From assembly GCA_933822405.4 (NCBI GenBank), contig CAKOGP040002191.1, positions 124,001-188,000 on the forward strand: DNA of 64,000 nt. The letters are read 5' to 3'. The translations under genes were made by a program, and so were the position numbers. Within the stretch, counting starts at the first letter, position 1. Each line of letters opens with the position of its first letter. This document shows, piece after piece, positions 8,592 through 20,817 of this stretch. Below the pieces are notes generated by a model that worked only from the letters and a program-made list of their open reading frames with translations, did not search any database and was not told the origin of the DNA. Source of the stretch: Cylindrotheca closterium. Its lineage: Eukaryota; Bacillariophyta; Bacillariophyceae; Bacillariales; Bacillariaceae.

Positions 8592-11500
8592 CTACTCTCC
8601 CCCCGCTGGTTGCTGATTGCTGTATTTAGCAATCATCTTTTGAATCACTTCTTCCCCCTTGTTAGCCCACTCGCGACGATTCTCCATGGCGTAGTTCAAG
8701 TACTCGTCACTTGAGACCCCAAAGACACCGCATTCTTTCAGTTTCTTTGCGAGCGGGATAATGTAGTTGTCAAAGAATCCCAATTCCCCTTGGTACCAAT
8801 TCTCACTTGGATTCTTTGGCATTCTACCGCTCTGATAGGCAACGGTCATCTCGGCAAAGAGGCGCTCGTTCCACTTTTGGTAAATATGCCAATGCTGCAT
8901 CGTATGGGCCACATCCGACGCTTGGATCAAGTGCTCAATGACGATAGTAGCCTTGCGATTTTGTTCATCTTCTTCGTTTTGGTTGTGAATAATGTTGGCG
9001 AAGGCATCATCCCATCGCTTCTTGCGAATATTCTGGAGTTCCTTGTCAAATATATCAGTAGCCAGAACAGTATTCACCATAAGCTGTCTGAATCGCTTGA
9101 GCTCGTCAGGGCTGGAATAGATGCATGATCGAAGAGCAGTGAAGCGGGATTCCATGAGACGATCCCATGCAATCACAATCGAGTTCTGCTCGGCAACACT
9201 CTTGTTCTTGAATACAGATGCAATCTTGGCCTTCTCCTTGATCAATTGAAAGTTTGAAACGCCACTGTGATCGACATCATGAATCAATGCAGCCAAAACA
9301 ACTGAGAACTGAGTCAAAGGATCTGATGTAATACCGTAGGTGTGATCGTGCAAGTGAGCTTCCAATCCCGCATCAGTACTGTCACCCTGGAGGATTTCAT
9401 CCGGTGCCACAATACGTGATAAGAGCTTGGAAACAGACATCATAACGTGACTTGCATGCTCGAAGTTGTGGAAGTGATTTCCTCTGTGCATTGCTGCAAT
9501 GGAGGAGACGTACAATCGCAGCTGTTCTTCCGCCTGCTCTGGCAGTTCGATTTTCTTGGCTTCTCGGACATTGGTGGAATGAGAGTATCCAGGAAGACGG
9601 ATGATCTCAACAACTTCATCTAAAACGTAAGTATCGCAGCCAATGTTCATCTCGACCTTCATCATGGTTGGATGGTTGATGTCGAATTGTTCCACATTCA
9701 TAGCATTGCGTTTCGCAACGACTTGCTTGAGCAACCGCTTGAGTACATCAACGTTCCAGTCCACAAGGCGCTTAATCTTTGGTGGCAAGGAAGATTCGGG
9801 ATCAAGTACATTCATTGATTGTTTAGCAAGTCGAGGTTGCATGGCATGGACAACTGGAAGAGCGGCGGCTTCCTTCGCCGTCTTCGATTCACCACCTCCA
9901 GACTTCATCTCTGCTTCGGATAGCAACCAGTACGTTTGCATCTCACCCTTTCCTTTGGCAACAATCGTATCATTTCGACGTTCCATCCACTTTTTCTTGC
10001 CTGCTTGGATGACAAGTTCTGCAGTTTCTTGGGAAAGGTGAATCTTGTCACGTCGTCCTGTAGTTTCAATTCTTGCTGCAGTGTTGACAGTGTCTCCAAA
10101 AAGCTGGAAACGCGACTTGGCACCTCGCAAGACTCCGGCGGTTACAGGACCACTGTGGAGACCCATCCGAATACCCAACTCGGCAGTATCAGGACCAAGG
10201 AGGACTTCCAAATGCTTGACAAGGTCGTTGAATTGAATTTGGCAGTCTCGGGCAAATTCGCACATGATAACGGCGTGATCCTTATTGGGCTCTGGCTGTA
10301 AATGTGTCAAGGGAGTCAAAATTATGTTAGATGGGTTTCAACGAGGTCAGTATCAAATCCATATCAGAACTTACCAAACCGGTCACTGCAACATAACAAT
10401 CTCCGACTGTCTCAACTTTGAAGACCTTTCGCTTCTTAGCGATGGTGTCGAAGGCCTTATAAATTGTTTCGAGCAGAGTGAAGACTTGAGAAGGTTCACG
10501 GACAGAGCTCCAAGCCGTGAAACCAGCGATATCAGCAAACAGTACTGTCGTATGTGGGAACAGATCAGCAATTGGTTTGGAGTCACCAATATCTTCCATC
10601 TCTTCGTCTGTCTTATTCTGCATACCCGGGTCTTCTTGTAGGTAGTTCTTGAGACGGAACTTTTGGGCTCCTTGGATAACGTCGTCAGCGGGTTCAGGCG
10701 CGTCAAAGCTTCCCTTGGTATCGATAGCCTTGTCCTCGTCCTTGTTGAATAGACGGTTTCGAATCTCTTTCGGGTAAAGAGAGTCAACAATAGCATTGTT
10801 TGCAGCTGCCTTCTCTGCAGCTTCTCGTTGCTTTTTAGATGCGAAAAGATCGTAAAAGTAGAATCCAGCAAATGCTGATAAGAAAAGAAGACCAACTGCA
10901 ACGGCTAGGACAACTGGAATCATTGACATGAGTCTGCCCTCCAGCTCTTCGGATGGATAGACATGTAGGAAGTACTCGCAGTTGTCGGACTGCGCATGCA
11001 AAGAAGGAGCAAGTTCAGCCACATGCATTTTCGATTCATAGTCTTTCTCGTGAAGAGCGCCTTGGCCAAGGGCCTCGGCACCGGTGGCTCCCATCTTGTA
11101 TGTGTATTCTTGGCCGCAAGTGTTCTTGAGTACGACAAAAACACCATTCATGTTCTCTTGGTAGAGTTCATTCATGAACTCGTCCCACGACACCACAGAT
11201 AGGACGCTCGCCACTACAGTAGAGTCTTGCAACATTGGATAGATGATTGCACTCTCTGGACTGTTTCCCTCGCTGAATTTGCTCAAGATGTTGCTCGTGC
11301 CCAACACTTCAGTAAATGCAGCTGTCTTCTTTTCAGCAGCAGCAGCAAATGCCTTGGAGAACACTGCGTCGGACAATATATCATAGTTGACCACAGAAGC
11401 ATCGTCTGGAGGTGTTGAGATTTGCCAGAGTGGCATCGCGGGACCTTCGACAGTTGGAACCATCGCTCCTGCAGTATTGAAACCATATGGTTTCATCGAA

Positions 11501-12174
11501 ATGCCCTTCACAGTTTTGGTGATTCCAGCTTGTTCATAACTTTCAGCAAGCCAGCCTTGGTTGGCGACAGCATACTGATCCCATAACGGTCTCTCGCCCT
11601 CTTGAACATAAGGACAAAAGGCAAGAAGCCGACTGTGTGCAACTGGTCGAAAGTCAGATACGACACGTTCGTAGTTGGAGAATGTCTTGGATGGCCACGC
11701 TGCAGTAGACATTTCAACTGAAGCACTGATAGTCGTGGACAAGGTTTCGATCACGCCAACAATGTCCTTTATTCTGTGTTGGGCAGCTTGCTCAATCTCT
11801 AGAGCAAAAATATTGACCTGTGGAAATGTGAAAGTGATGGATTAGATCAAGGAGAAGAGGTGCAGCACGATGACATCCAACCAAACAAAAGATGGTACAC
11901 GTACCTGTAGATCAAAGTTTTCGTCTTGTAACTTCTTGCTGAAGGAGTATGTCAACGCTCCAGCGGTAATGCCTGCAATAAACAGGAGCATGAGAATGCA
12001 AGTTCTGGAGTGCCTGAGGTAGTCCCTCTCTTGGTCGGGATTTTGTTGAGTTATCTCTCCTTGTGTCGATGGAGACCCGGCGTGTTCAACATCATCTTTT
12101 ATTGGGCTTTTCTTAACGTCCATTGAAATGTCTGAATTGGTTGATGTAGACTCGGTTTCAGTGGCACGGTTCAT
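8592..12174 (-). CDS. GP1: membrane bifunctional nucleotidyl cyclase/cyclic-nucleotide phosphodiesterase
   Basis: 1,138 residues in three exons: 12174-11905, 11817-10375, 10295-8592. Order of parts: cytosolic N-terminus; TM1 about 58-78; extracellular sensor about 80-387, of CHASE/Cache-like size with several Cys; TM2 about 388-412; a basic linker; class III cyclase domain about 505-700; PDE domain about 800-1120. Cyclase residues: metal Asp519 (FADIAGFT) and Asp563 (GDCY), purine-selecting Glu559 (KVETVGD, as in guanylyl cyclases), Gln635 at the second specificity position, Asn642 and Arg646 for the transition state. PDE metal ligands: HNFEHA (847-851), HDVDH (from 910), ASDVAH (Asp1032). 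The usually invariant purine-binding Gln aligns with Glu1075 (GELGFFDNY). It probably makes and hydrolyses cGMP at a membrane. Head-to-head with GP2. Confidence 0.93.
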
Positions 12175-12842
12175 TCTCTTCGTCCAAAAAAATTGTGTAA
12201 CGAGAGCGGTAACCGGTGACACAAAAAACTGGGAGACAAAAAATATAGGAGGTGGGTCCAGGCAGGTGAAGTTTGGGAATTTTGTTGGGCTTGATGGTAC
12301 CGGCCGGTACTTAGGACAAAGAACAAATGACTTGAAGGTGGGGTCATTGTCTTCGCCAGAATGTGGTAGTGAAAACACTGTCAAGTCTGATCGACGAAGG
12401 GTTCTTCTGTCGAACCCGATTTCGCCAAATCCGTTCCCCGCGGAAAGCGTTCTATAAGTACAAAAGCACTATTGACTGGATAAGGAGTCCCAACAAGATT
12501 GACCTGAAGAAAGTTCAGAGCGAATATCGGTTACACTCAACCAAGAAGTCATTCTTTGATGGCGAAGCAGTCATTCGAATAAGGCGAAGGATATTGGGCC
12601 CAATAAGGACTTAACGATAGAATCGGAGCTCATTTGACGTTCCGAAGACCATTGATATTCTTGACGTGTAATGACGAATCGTCAAGATACTTAACCCACT
12701 GGATTTTCGCCAGAGTTCGGATTTGCGATCCCGGACAGAACTGTTCCCTACCAGAGAAACTTGCAGAAGACTTCTTGTGTCTGGGGGGTAATTCGCTCAA
12801 AAACATCTTCTAGTACCGGTCATCGCAAAACTTCATTCATTA
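12175..12842. promoter_or_regulatory. bidirectional promoter of GP1 and GP2
   Basis: 668 bp separate the divergent start codons. Two TGACGT elements lie 27 bp apart (12635-12640 and 12662-12667), about 176-208 bp upstream of GP2 and 461-493 bp from GP1. No ORF with coding character was seen inside. Shared regulation of the two cyclase/PDE genes is inference from layout. Confidence 0.55.
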
Positions 12843-15800
12843 ATGTACAAAGACAGCTCGATGAGTCCAGCCAGCAATGAAACCAATACCTTTGAGGACG
12901 AGGATAACTCAGTAGCCTCCTCCACCACACTGGAACAAGAGGCCGAGAAAGATGGTTTCCACAAACCAGCGGTCCTCTTCGTTCCAAGAATCGGAGCCAT
13001 TGCCTTTTTCTTGCTTGCAGGAGCAGGAATCGCTGCTGGCATGCACGTTTATCTTCAAGGGGAAAGTGAAGAAATTTTTGAGAGTCAGGTACGTGCAACC
13101 CAGAGAAATATACGATTATCATGCCATCGTGCCATCGTGCATCGCTGTAGCACAGACGAATACTTACTTTTTGTATATAGATGACTACTTTTGCGGATCA
13201 GATATCGGCATCTGTCGACGAATCGTTTACCCACATACATGGCCTTCTGACGGCTCTGAGCACATCATTGACTGCAACATCACTGATAGGTAATTCAACA
13301 GCACTGCCATACCACAAGTCCGACACCTTTGTTGCCACGGGGCAAAGCTTTTTGGAAGAAGCCACTGTTCCCCTTGTATCATGGTCTCCCATCGTACAAG
13401 GAACGGCGGAATTGAATGCATGGGAGGAATATTCTAAGCTTGCGGTTCATCCAACTGGAGGTACCGGAACTTATGCTCCCATTTGGCAGACGGTGACCAA
13501 CCAAGAGGATTCCTCGTCCACAAACTACAATCTCTACGCCCAGCCCAAAATTCGCCAAAGTTTGGAAGTCGTCTCAGACACCGGACTTCATAGCTTATCT
13601 GGTTCTGTTGATACCACAAGTCTCTACGGTCGTTACAAATCGAGCGAAACTAACAGGCTTGAGAGTCTTCTGATGGTTCCCTTGCTAAGCAACTTTTCCA
13701 GAACAAGTCAAGCCGTAACAGGGATTGTGATCGCCGTCGTTCCCTGGGATACTTTCTTCCAGGGCATCTTTCATGATGCCATACACAAGGTTGATGTCGT
13801 AATGAGCGATGGCATCTGTGGAAACAGCATGACCATGACAATTGAGGGGCCCGAAGTTATTCTACGAGGCCTTGGTGATCGTCACGATACACGATACACT
13901 CATCTTGCGGAGATGCGAGATTTTGTTCCTGATCTGACTCAGTCGGATTGCAAGCTCTCCCTGACTGTGTACCCAACTCAGGAGATTGTCCAAGAGGACG
14001 AGTCTTCATTCCCCCCCTACGTTCCAATACTTATCGTGACAGTCGTTTTCAGCATCATCTTTGTCATCTATGACGTCGTCCTTAGACGCCGAGAGGAAAA
14101 GGTTATGGGTGAAGCGAAGAAAACCAATGACATCCTTTCAGCCTTGTTTCCTGCAGGAGTGCACAATCGCCTCTTTGGAAAAGGAAACAATGATAAGATC
14201 GAAGAAGTAGAAGAAGAAGAAGCTATCACGGCCAAGCAAACTCCAGAGTCATCAAAGTATCGACTCAAGAGCTATTTGGCAAACGGTACGTCTTGAATTC
14301 AGTAATATTTCGGTGGACCCAGCCATATCTCACTTTCTTTCTTCGTCCTTGTACCACAGAGGATCAAAAGACCAAGGCGAACGCGAACATTAATACGCCT
14401 CTTGGTACTTCCGCTCAGGAATCTGTCCCAGGGGCTGACATGTATGGCACCAAGCCAATTGCGGACTTGTTTCCCAACACGACAATCATGTTTGCCGACA
14501 TTGCTGGCTTCACGGCATGGAGCTCCGTCCGCGAGCCATCTCAAGTCTTTACTCTACTTGAGACTGTCTACTCAGCGTTTGATGCAATTGCTAAGAAACG
14601 AAAGGTCTTCAAGGTTGAAACTGTTGGGGATTGTTATGTGGCGGTGACAGGCTTGGTAAGTTGAAGTTGAACCTGAGTATATATGTGTAATAGTGACCTC
14701 GTTGGAAATCCGACTAACAATATTCTGAATCATTACGTAGCCCGAGCCCAGAGCTGATCATGCTTTTGCTATGGCAAAGTTTGCCAGAGAATGCGTAATG
14801 CGCTTTAACGAACTATCCAAGCAATTGGAGGTGAAACTTGGCCCCGACACTGGAGACTTGGCGATGCGAGCTGGGCTTCATAGTGGACCAGTTACAGCCG
14901 GAGTCTTGCGTGGCGACAAGTCTCGTTTCCAACTCTTTGGTGACACTGTTAACCAGGCTGCAAGAATTGAAGGTACAGGAAAAAGAAACAGGGTTCATTT
15001 GTCATCCGAGACGGCAGAGCTTCTTATCAAGGCTGGTAAAAAGTCATGGATTAAAAAGCGCGAAGACGTCGTCACGGCAAAAGGAAAGGGCGAAATCCAC
15101 ACCTATTGGCTGCATAGCCCTCAAGATGCCATTGCTGAGGCCTCGCAGTCCAAGATTACGGGACCACCAAGACTATCCATCCAATCAAACAACAGTTCAA
15201 ACCTCGACAACATGGCTTTGGCAGCACTCGAGCAATCTCTGCCTCCAAAGATCCTACGACTGGTCCGTTGGAATGTTGAGATTCTAAAAAAGCTGCTTCA
15301 ACAAGTTATTGCACAGAGACAAGGGCAAAACGCTGCCCCCAAGCGCAAAAATCAAAATCTAGACAAGCGAGAAAGTCAGCTCAGCAAGCAGAAACAGTGC
15401 CTTGAAGAAGTTACTGAGATCATTGCTCTTCCAAGTTACGATCACAAGGACTACGTAGACCCAAGAAAAGTTGAGATTCCTCCTGAGGTCGTCAAGGAGC
15501 TCCAGCACTTCGTTTGCGTGATTGCCTCGCTGCATCGAGACAACCGTTTTCACAATTTTGAACACGCAAGTCACGTCACCATGTCTGTGAGCAAGCTCTT
15601 GAATCGCATTGTTGCGCCAGATCATGAAGTCATCAACCAACAAAGCGGAAATGACTTAGCACTGTCCCTTCATGATCACACATATGGCATCACATCTGAT
15701 CCTTTGACCCAGTTTTCGATTGTATTGGCTGCACTGATTCACGATGTTGACCACAGCGGTGTGTCTAACTTCCAGTTGATCAAGGAAAAGACTCCGATGG

Positions 15801-16456
15801 CTGCGTTCTTCAAACAAAAGAGTGTGGCTGAGCAGAACTCCATCGTTCTTGCTTGGGATCAGTTGATGTTGCCCAAATATTCACTTCTTCGTCGCACCAT
15901 CTACACAGACCAAATTGAATTGGATCGATTCCGCCAAATTCTCATCAACAATGTTCTCGCAACAGATATCTTTGATAAGGAACTACAAGGACTTCGAAAG
16001 AGTCGGTGGGAAAACGCATTCCATATGAAAGGCATGCAATCAGTGGATAAATCACCATTAGATGACAGCAATCGCAAGGCAACCATTGTGATGGAGCATC
16101 TAATCCAAGCTTCGGATGTCTCGCACACCATGCAACATTGGCACGTCTACCAAAAGTGGAACGAACGGCTCTTTGCTGAGATGATGGAAGCATATCAAAG
16201 TGGAAGAATGGATAAAGATCCAAGCTTGAATTGGTACCAAGGGGAACTTGGTTTCTTTGATAACTATATCATTCCGTTGGCGAGGAAACTCGAAGAATGC
16301 GGTGTCTTTGGAGTTTCAAGTGACGAGTACTTGAACTATGCGCTCGAAAATCGGCGCGAGTGGTCGAAGAAAGGAGAGGATGTTGTAGACAAGATGATGG
16401 CTACGTATTGCCCTGACAGATCAAAGCGAGAGAGCGTATCGGGTGAGGTCCTCTGA
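12843..16456 (+). CDS. GP2: membrane bifunctional nucleotidyl cyclase/cyclic-nucleotide phosphodiesterase
   Basis: 1,120 residues in four exons: 12843-13088, 13181-14285, 14360-14655, 14741-16456. Same plan as GP1: TM1 about 51-70, a shorter extracellular domain, TM2 (YVPILIVTVVFSIIFVIYDVV), an Arg/Lys/Glu-rich linker, cyclase, PDE. Cyclase signatures are FADIAGFTAWSS, KVETVGDCYVAV and RFQLFGDTVNQAARIE, so both metal Asp residues, the guanine-type Glu and the Asn/Arg pair are kept. PDE signatures are HNFEHASH, HDVDHSG and ASDVSH, with Glu in GELGFFDNY where most PDEs have Gln. It carries an intron (14286-14359) in the linker that the other copies lack. The first two ATGs (12843, 12861) are both possible starts. 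A copy of its 3' end lies downstream at 16585. Confidence 0.92.
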
Positions 16457-16715
16457 CTATAGGCTACCACATGGAGTGAATGGGGAAATACGAGATGGAG
16501 TGAACGGGGAAATACGGAAAGGGGTATTGGTGGCACACTACTCTAGTATTAATTCTATGTGGTAATATTATATTATATCATTCGAAGTATTGCCCTGACA
16601 AATCAAAAAAGCGAGATAGCCTTGCTAGGAAGGAACGACTTTCCTATAGGTTATTTCATGGAATTACAAGGGAAGGAAGGAAATAGGCAAGAGTAGCACA
16701 CTACTTTACCATTCG
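16404..16715 (+). repeat. tandem duplication of the GP2 3' end
   Basis: The last coding bases and 3' flank of GP2, from TATTGCCCTGACAGATCAAA at 16406, reappear as a diverged copy from about 16585 (TATTGCCCTGACAAATCAAA). Shared blocks follow in the same order: GCGAGA, CCTATAGG/CTATAGG, CATGGA, GGGAA and AGCACACTACT. The second copy is not part of an open reading frame. Confidence 0.6.
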
Positions 16716-16867
16716 TTTTGTATTTGGTATATTTTTTATCTTTCTATATTGGTTATGTATATATTTGTTCAGGTCTCAGCCAATAGTTGCAACCTCCTCG
16801 AAATGGGGAGAAATTGGAATATTTTTCTATGTACATTCTATAATCGAAAGAGCAGTGATGGGGCTGG

Positions 16868-17098
16868 TTATGATCGTTCCCCATGATCAAGTTGTCCAGA
16901 GGGATCATTATCCCCAAGAATTATGGCTTCAACATCATTGAATAGATCAAGAAGATAGTCCACATCATCCTGACCACCCTTCTGCATCAAGAAGCTCTTC
17001 CTTTTTGGTTGAGCTGGCGTCGTAGGAGCAAAAGATGGACCATCGGAAGTGCGAGTGGAACTAGAAGGACTTGGTGTTAATGGAGTGTGATGAAGCAT
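16868..17098 (-). CDS. small hypothetical protein
   Basis: 76 residues from an ATG at 17098. The N-terminal half is rich in Ser, Pro and Thr. A short acidic stretch (DDVDYLLDLFNDVEAII) could form an amphipathic helix. Its composition looks more like a real protein than a shadow frame, because it lies in an otherwise gene-free stretch. No family was recognised, no targeting signal is evident, and no splice structure was established. It may be an exon of a larger gene or a chance frame. Confidence 0.3.
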   Translation of the reverse strand: MLHHTPLTPSPSSSTRTSDGPSFAPTTPAQPKRKSFLMQKGGQDDVDYLLDLFNDVEAIILGDNDPSGQLDHGERS

Positions 17099-18325
17099 GG
17101 CGTGTAAAGGTGTAGTGGTATGCTTTGTTGGAGAAGCTGTTCAATTTTTATAAGCTTTTGTGAAACTGAACGATAAGTTGCCGAGAGCGTTTTGTACCGA
17201 ATACCTGCCATTTGTTCTCGTCTTGGAACGGTACAGTACACGCTGTACCTGGTACATCATATATATTGGGTACGACATAGTTTCTCCGATGCATGTACAT
17301 GGTGCATATATGCGGTTTCCAGATGTCAAAAATACGAATTATTGATCGTGAATGAATGTCAATGACTGCACTATTTTTATTGAAACTTACGCACTTTCCA
17401 CTTCACCGGGGTCATGTGGATTTGACACTTCATGTTGATTACCGTATAAACCCCGCATCTTGATGGATTTGTCCGATAGTACATAGTACCTTTTGATTGA
17501 CTTTGTCGAACTGTACCAAATGCGATCCGCTGTCAGAACTTGAGCTTTCCACTTCTTGAATCCAATATGTGTCCGCCTTTCATCATACTTCCTTAGCACC
17601 TTTAGGTGGGGGCAATGGCTTCTTGGACCTTCCAAAAGAGGGCTTGTTGAATTAGGGACAAGGTAAGGAAGCAACGAATGTATCACTCAACCTTGTTTCT
17701 TCCATCCAAAAGTCAGCGAGATAACAAGGTACGGTACCTGATACCAGGTACCGAACCATCGAATATGTCGCTCAATCCTTTTTAGTGCAATCATCTTTTC
17801 TGATGACAAACGAAAATGTCGCTGTCAAATTGGTCGACTGATGATGATGAGCCAACGCCACGATCATTTACCATGACTTTCGTCCTCCTCCACTCGACAG
17901 CAGTTCACATGCGATTATGCTGCTATGGTCCAGACAATACCAGTTGTCTGTGTAAGGATGAAGAATACTACTACCAAGGCTAGACTACAGTACAGGTAAC
18001 TCGAAGCAGCATCCAGAACCGCATCACGTCACACATGACAAAGTATACAGTACAGTATGGTACTCTTGACCTGACTTGTCTGACCTGTCTGGTCGTCTAT
18101 CAGTTGCATTTTTGCATGACACGGAACCAAGAGTGGTCGAACCGGTCGACTTCTTTTGACACCATTTTGATGACACATCTTCTCTTCCGTGATCGTTCTC
18201 ATTTGCTAAAACCAGTTCTGTCGTGCTTTATTGACATCAATCATCTTGCTTTCTCCTTTATTTTTCCATTGCCTCATCACATCAATTGATTGTTGCTCTA
18301 TCAGCCGCACTAATTCATTGACTCA
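17099..18325. other. gene-poor region upstream of the dienoyl-CoA reductase
   Basis: Several GTAC-rich inverted repeats, the clearest at 17733-17752. ACGTCA at 18026-18031, about 295 bp before the next ATG. A minus-strand frame at 17387-17686 lacks convincing coding character. Nothing else seen. Confidence 0.5.
17733..17752. repeat. inverted repeat GGTACCTG/CAGGTACC
   Basis: Perfect 8-bp arms around a 4-bp spacer. Similar GTACC-rich sequences are scattered through the intergenic DNA of this window (around 17227 and 39315). Function unknown. Confidence 0.6.
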
Positions 18326-20707
18326 ATGATTCACTCTCGCAAACTTTCCAAGGCAAATCCTTTCTGCCTTCGGACGACAAGAATTACCAACAGAATTCAA
18401 CCATCAAGCTTCCGACGTCATAAGAGTTCGGCTGCAGTCTCAGATCATGATGATTTTCGACATTCTCTCTATCCCCATCTTTTTGAGCCATTAGATATCG
18501 GTCTTGCTGGAACATTACCCAATCGAGTACTAATGGGAAGTATGCATACTGGTTTAGAAGGACATAGTATGCCAATGTGGATGGAACGGATGATCTTTGA
18601 CAAGAATGCCTCTCATTCTTTGGATCGCATGGCAGCCTATTTCCAAGCTCGAGCTGAAGGTGGCATAGGCCTCATGGTGACGGGTGGCATATCACCCAAT
18701 CGAAAGGGATGGGTAGGACCATTCTCATCTCAGCTGACCAACGAATCGGAAATGGAGCAGCACAAGGTAGTCACAGATGCTGTTCATTCGGTACAAGTCC
18801 CAGTCTTTGGATCAGATGACTCGATTACATCCCGAATATGCTTGCAATTACTGCATACAGGACGATATGCCTATCATCCATTCTCAGTCTCTGCTAGTAG
18901 CACCAAGTCTCCAATCACTCCGTTTCCAGCCAAGGAAATGTCCCGCTCGCAAATTCAGCAAACTGTAAAAGACTTTACCAATGCTGCTACCTTGGCCGCA
19001 AGAGCTGGATACGATGGTGTTGAGGTCATGGGAAGCGAAGGCTATTTGCTGAGTCAATTTCTCAGTCCTAGAACCAATCACCGACAAGATGAATACGGTG
19101 GTAGTTTTGCGAATCGAGCCAGATTCCCCCTGGAAATTGTTCGCTCCATTCGAGCGGCTGTCAATCCAGATTTTATCATCATATTTCGCATCTCGCTGCT
19201 AGATCTGGTAGAAGGCGGCATGTCTTGGGAGGAAACCTTAGAGTTGGCGCCAGCCTTGGAAGAAGCGGGTGTCACCATTTTGAATACTGGAATTGGATGG
19301 CACGAAGCTCGGGTTCCGACGATTTCTACCGCTGTGCCAAGAGGAGCCTTTGGCTTCGCTACCAAGAAACTCAAAGAATCCAATGTGGTCTCAATTCCAT
19401 TGGTTTCTACCAATCGCATCAACGACCCGTTGACTGCCGAGTCTTTGTTGGGAGACAATGCGAGTGACATGGTGAGCATGGCAAGACCACTTTTGGCGGA
19501 TCCCGACTTTATGTCAAAGGCCATGAAGGAAGAGGCGAACTTGATCAACACCTGCATTGGATGTAATCAAGCATGTTTGGATCATGTCTTTGTGGGAAAG
19601 ACTGCTTCGTGTCTCGTCAATCCAAAAGCATGTCACGAAACAGAGTTGGTTACCAAACTTCTCCCTGAATCAGATCGCCTCACGATCGGGGTGGTGGGTG
19701 CAGGGCCAGCTGGGTGCTCCTTTTCAATTGCTGCAGCCGAGACAGGTCATAACGTAGTACTCTTTGATCAAGATGACAAGCTTGGAGGTCAATTCAACTT
19801 GGCAAAACGCGTTCCTGGAAAGGAAGAGTTCCACGAGACACTGAGATACTTTCACGAGCAGATTACCAGATCTGATAGGATCGAACTCAAACTTGGTACA
19901 AGCGTTGATTACGATGTGATGCTACAAAAGTCCAATGACATTGACAAGTGGGTGGTTGCTACCGGTGTCAAGCCTCGGGACCCCAAGATCCCTGGCCAAG
20001 ACCATCCAAACGTTTTGTCCTATATCGATGTACTCAAAGGAAATAAACCAGTTGGCAAGCGAGTGGCTATAATTGGGGCAGGTGGAATTGGTTTTGATGT
20101 GGGAGAGTTCCTTTTACACCATGAGAAAGACAAGACCCACAAGGATGTTTCCATCCCCGAGTTTTGGGAGGAATGGGGGATTGATGAAAAGCAGGAGCAT
20201 CGCGGTGGACTGAAAGAACGACGTCAATCGGAACCAAAACGAGAAATTCATCTATTGCAAAGAAAGAAGGGAAAACTTGGTGCCGGCCTTGGTCGGACAA
20301 CTGGGTGGATCCACCGGGCGACTCTGAATGCCGGGAATGTCAACATGATCAATGGTGTCAATTATGATGAAATTGATGCCGATGGAAATCTACATTACAC
20401 ACGAGATGGAAAGAAAGAAGTATTGGAAGTGGACACCATTGTACTTTGTGCAGGCCAAGTGGAGCATCGAGAATTGCAAGAAATGGCAGTGGAAAAGGAT
20501 CAACCCTCCGTTCCAAGCAAATACGTCTACACGCTTGGTGGGGCCTACGCGGCTGGTGAACTGGATGCCAAGAGAGCAATTGATATGGGAGCAAGGCTTG
20601 CAGCCCGGATTCACCAGAATGACGTTGCTCAAGGCAATCACGTGTTCAAGGCCCCACCAACAACGGAGGAGAAGATGTTCAAACTGCTCCGAAAGTTCAC
20701 TAAATAA
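18326..20707 (+). CDS. 2,4-dienoyl-CoA reductase-like flavoprotein (FadH type), probably mitochondrial
   Basis: Intronless, 793 residues. The family is a flavin/iron-sulfur enzyme that uses NADPH to reduce 2,4-dienoyl-CoA during beta-oxidation of polyunsaturated fatty acids. The N-terminal 40 residues are basic and hydroxylated with few acids, fitting a mitochondrial presequence. An Old-Yellow-Enzyme TIM barrel follows, with the likely catalytic pair Tyr240 (SEGY) and His326 (TGIGWHEAR). A 4Fe-4S cluster is marked by Cys410, Cys413, Cys417 and Cys429. An FAD-binding GxGxxG lies at about 458-463 and a second dinucleotide site at GAGGIGFDVGEF. The late block TTGWIHRATL matches the E. coli enzyme closely. 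A role in degrading diatom unsaturated storage lipids is inference. The related trimethylamine dehydrogenase family is less likely, given the EEWGID and TTGWIHR segments. Confidence 0.92.
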   Translation: MIHSRKLSKANPFCLRTTRITNRIQPSSFRRHKSSAAVSDHDDFRHSLYPHLFEPLDIGLAGTLPNRVLMGSMHTGLEGHSMPMWMERMIFDKNASHSLDRMAAYFQARAEGGIGLMVTGGISPNRKGWVGPFSSQLTNESEMEQHKVVTDAVHSVQVPVFGSDDSITSRICLQLLHTGRYAYHPFSVSASSTKSPITPFPAKEMSRSQIQQTVKDFTNAATLAARAGYDGVEVMGSEGYLLSQFLSPRTNHRQDEYGGSFANRARFPLEIVRSIRAAVNPDFIIIFRISLLDLVEGGMSWEETLELAPALEEAGVTILNTGIGWHEARVPTISTAVPRGAFGFATKKLKESNVVSIPLVSTNRINDPLTAESLLGDNASDMVSMARPLLADPDFMSKAMKEEANLINTCIGCNQACLDHVFVGKTASCLVNPKACHETELVTKLLPESDRLTIGVVGAGPAGCSFSIAAAETGHNVVLFDQDDKLGGQFNLAKRVPGKEEFHETLRYFHEQITRSDRIELKLGTSVDYDVMLQKSNDIDKWVVATGVKPRDPKIPGQDHPNVLSYIDVLKGNKPVGKRVAIIGAGGIGFDVGEFLLHHEKDKTHKDVSIPEFWEEWGIDEKQEHRGGLKERRQSEPKREIHLLQRKKGKLGAGLGRTTGWIHRATLNAGNVNMINGVNYDEIDADGNLHYTRDGKKEVLEVDTIVLCAGQVEHRELQEMAVEKDQPSVPSKYVYTLGGAYAAGELDAKRAIDMGARLAARIHQNDVAQGNHVFKAPPTTEEKMFKLLRKFTK

Positions 20708-20817
20708 GTAATATTCATTAGAAGATAGCAACAAAGTGTTTGATTATTATTTCGATACAGCAACTATGTTGTAAGTTTGTCTGAACATTTGTCTGTTGGT
20801 TGAGTGAATGGGTTTTG

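Noticed and set aside
17387..17686. 99-residue minus-strand ORF
   Set aside because: No motif, poor composition and GTAC-rich repeats nearby; likely chance.
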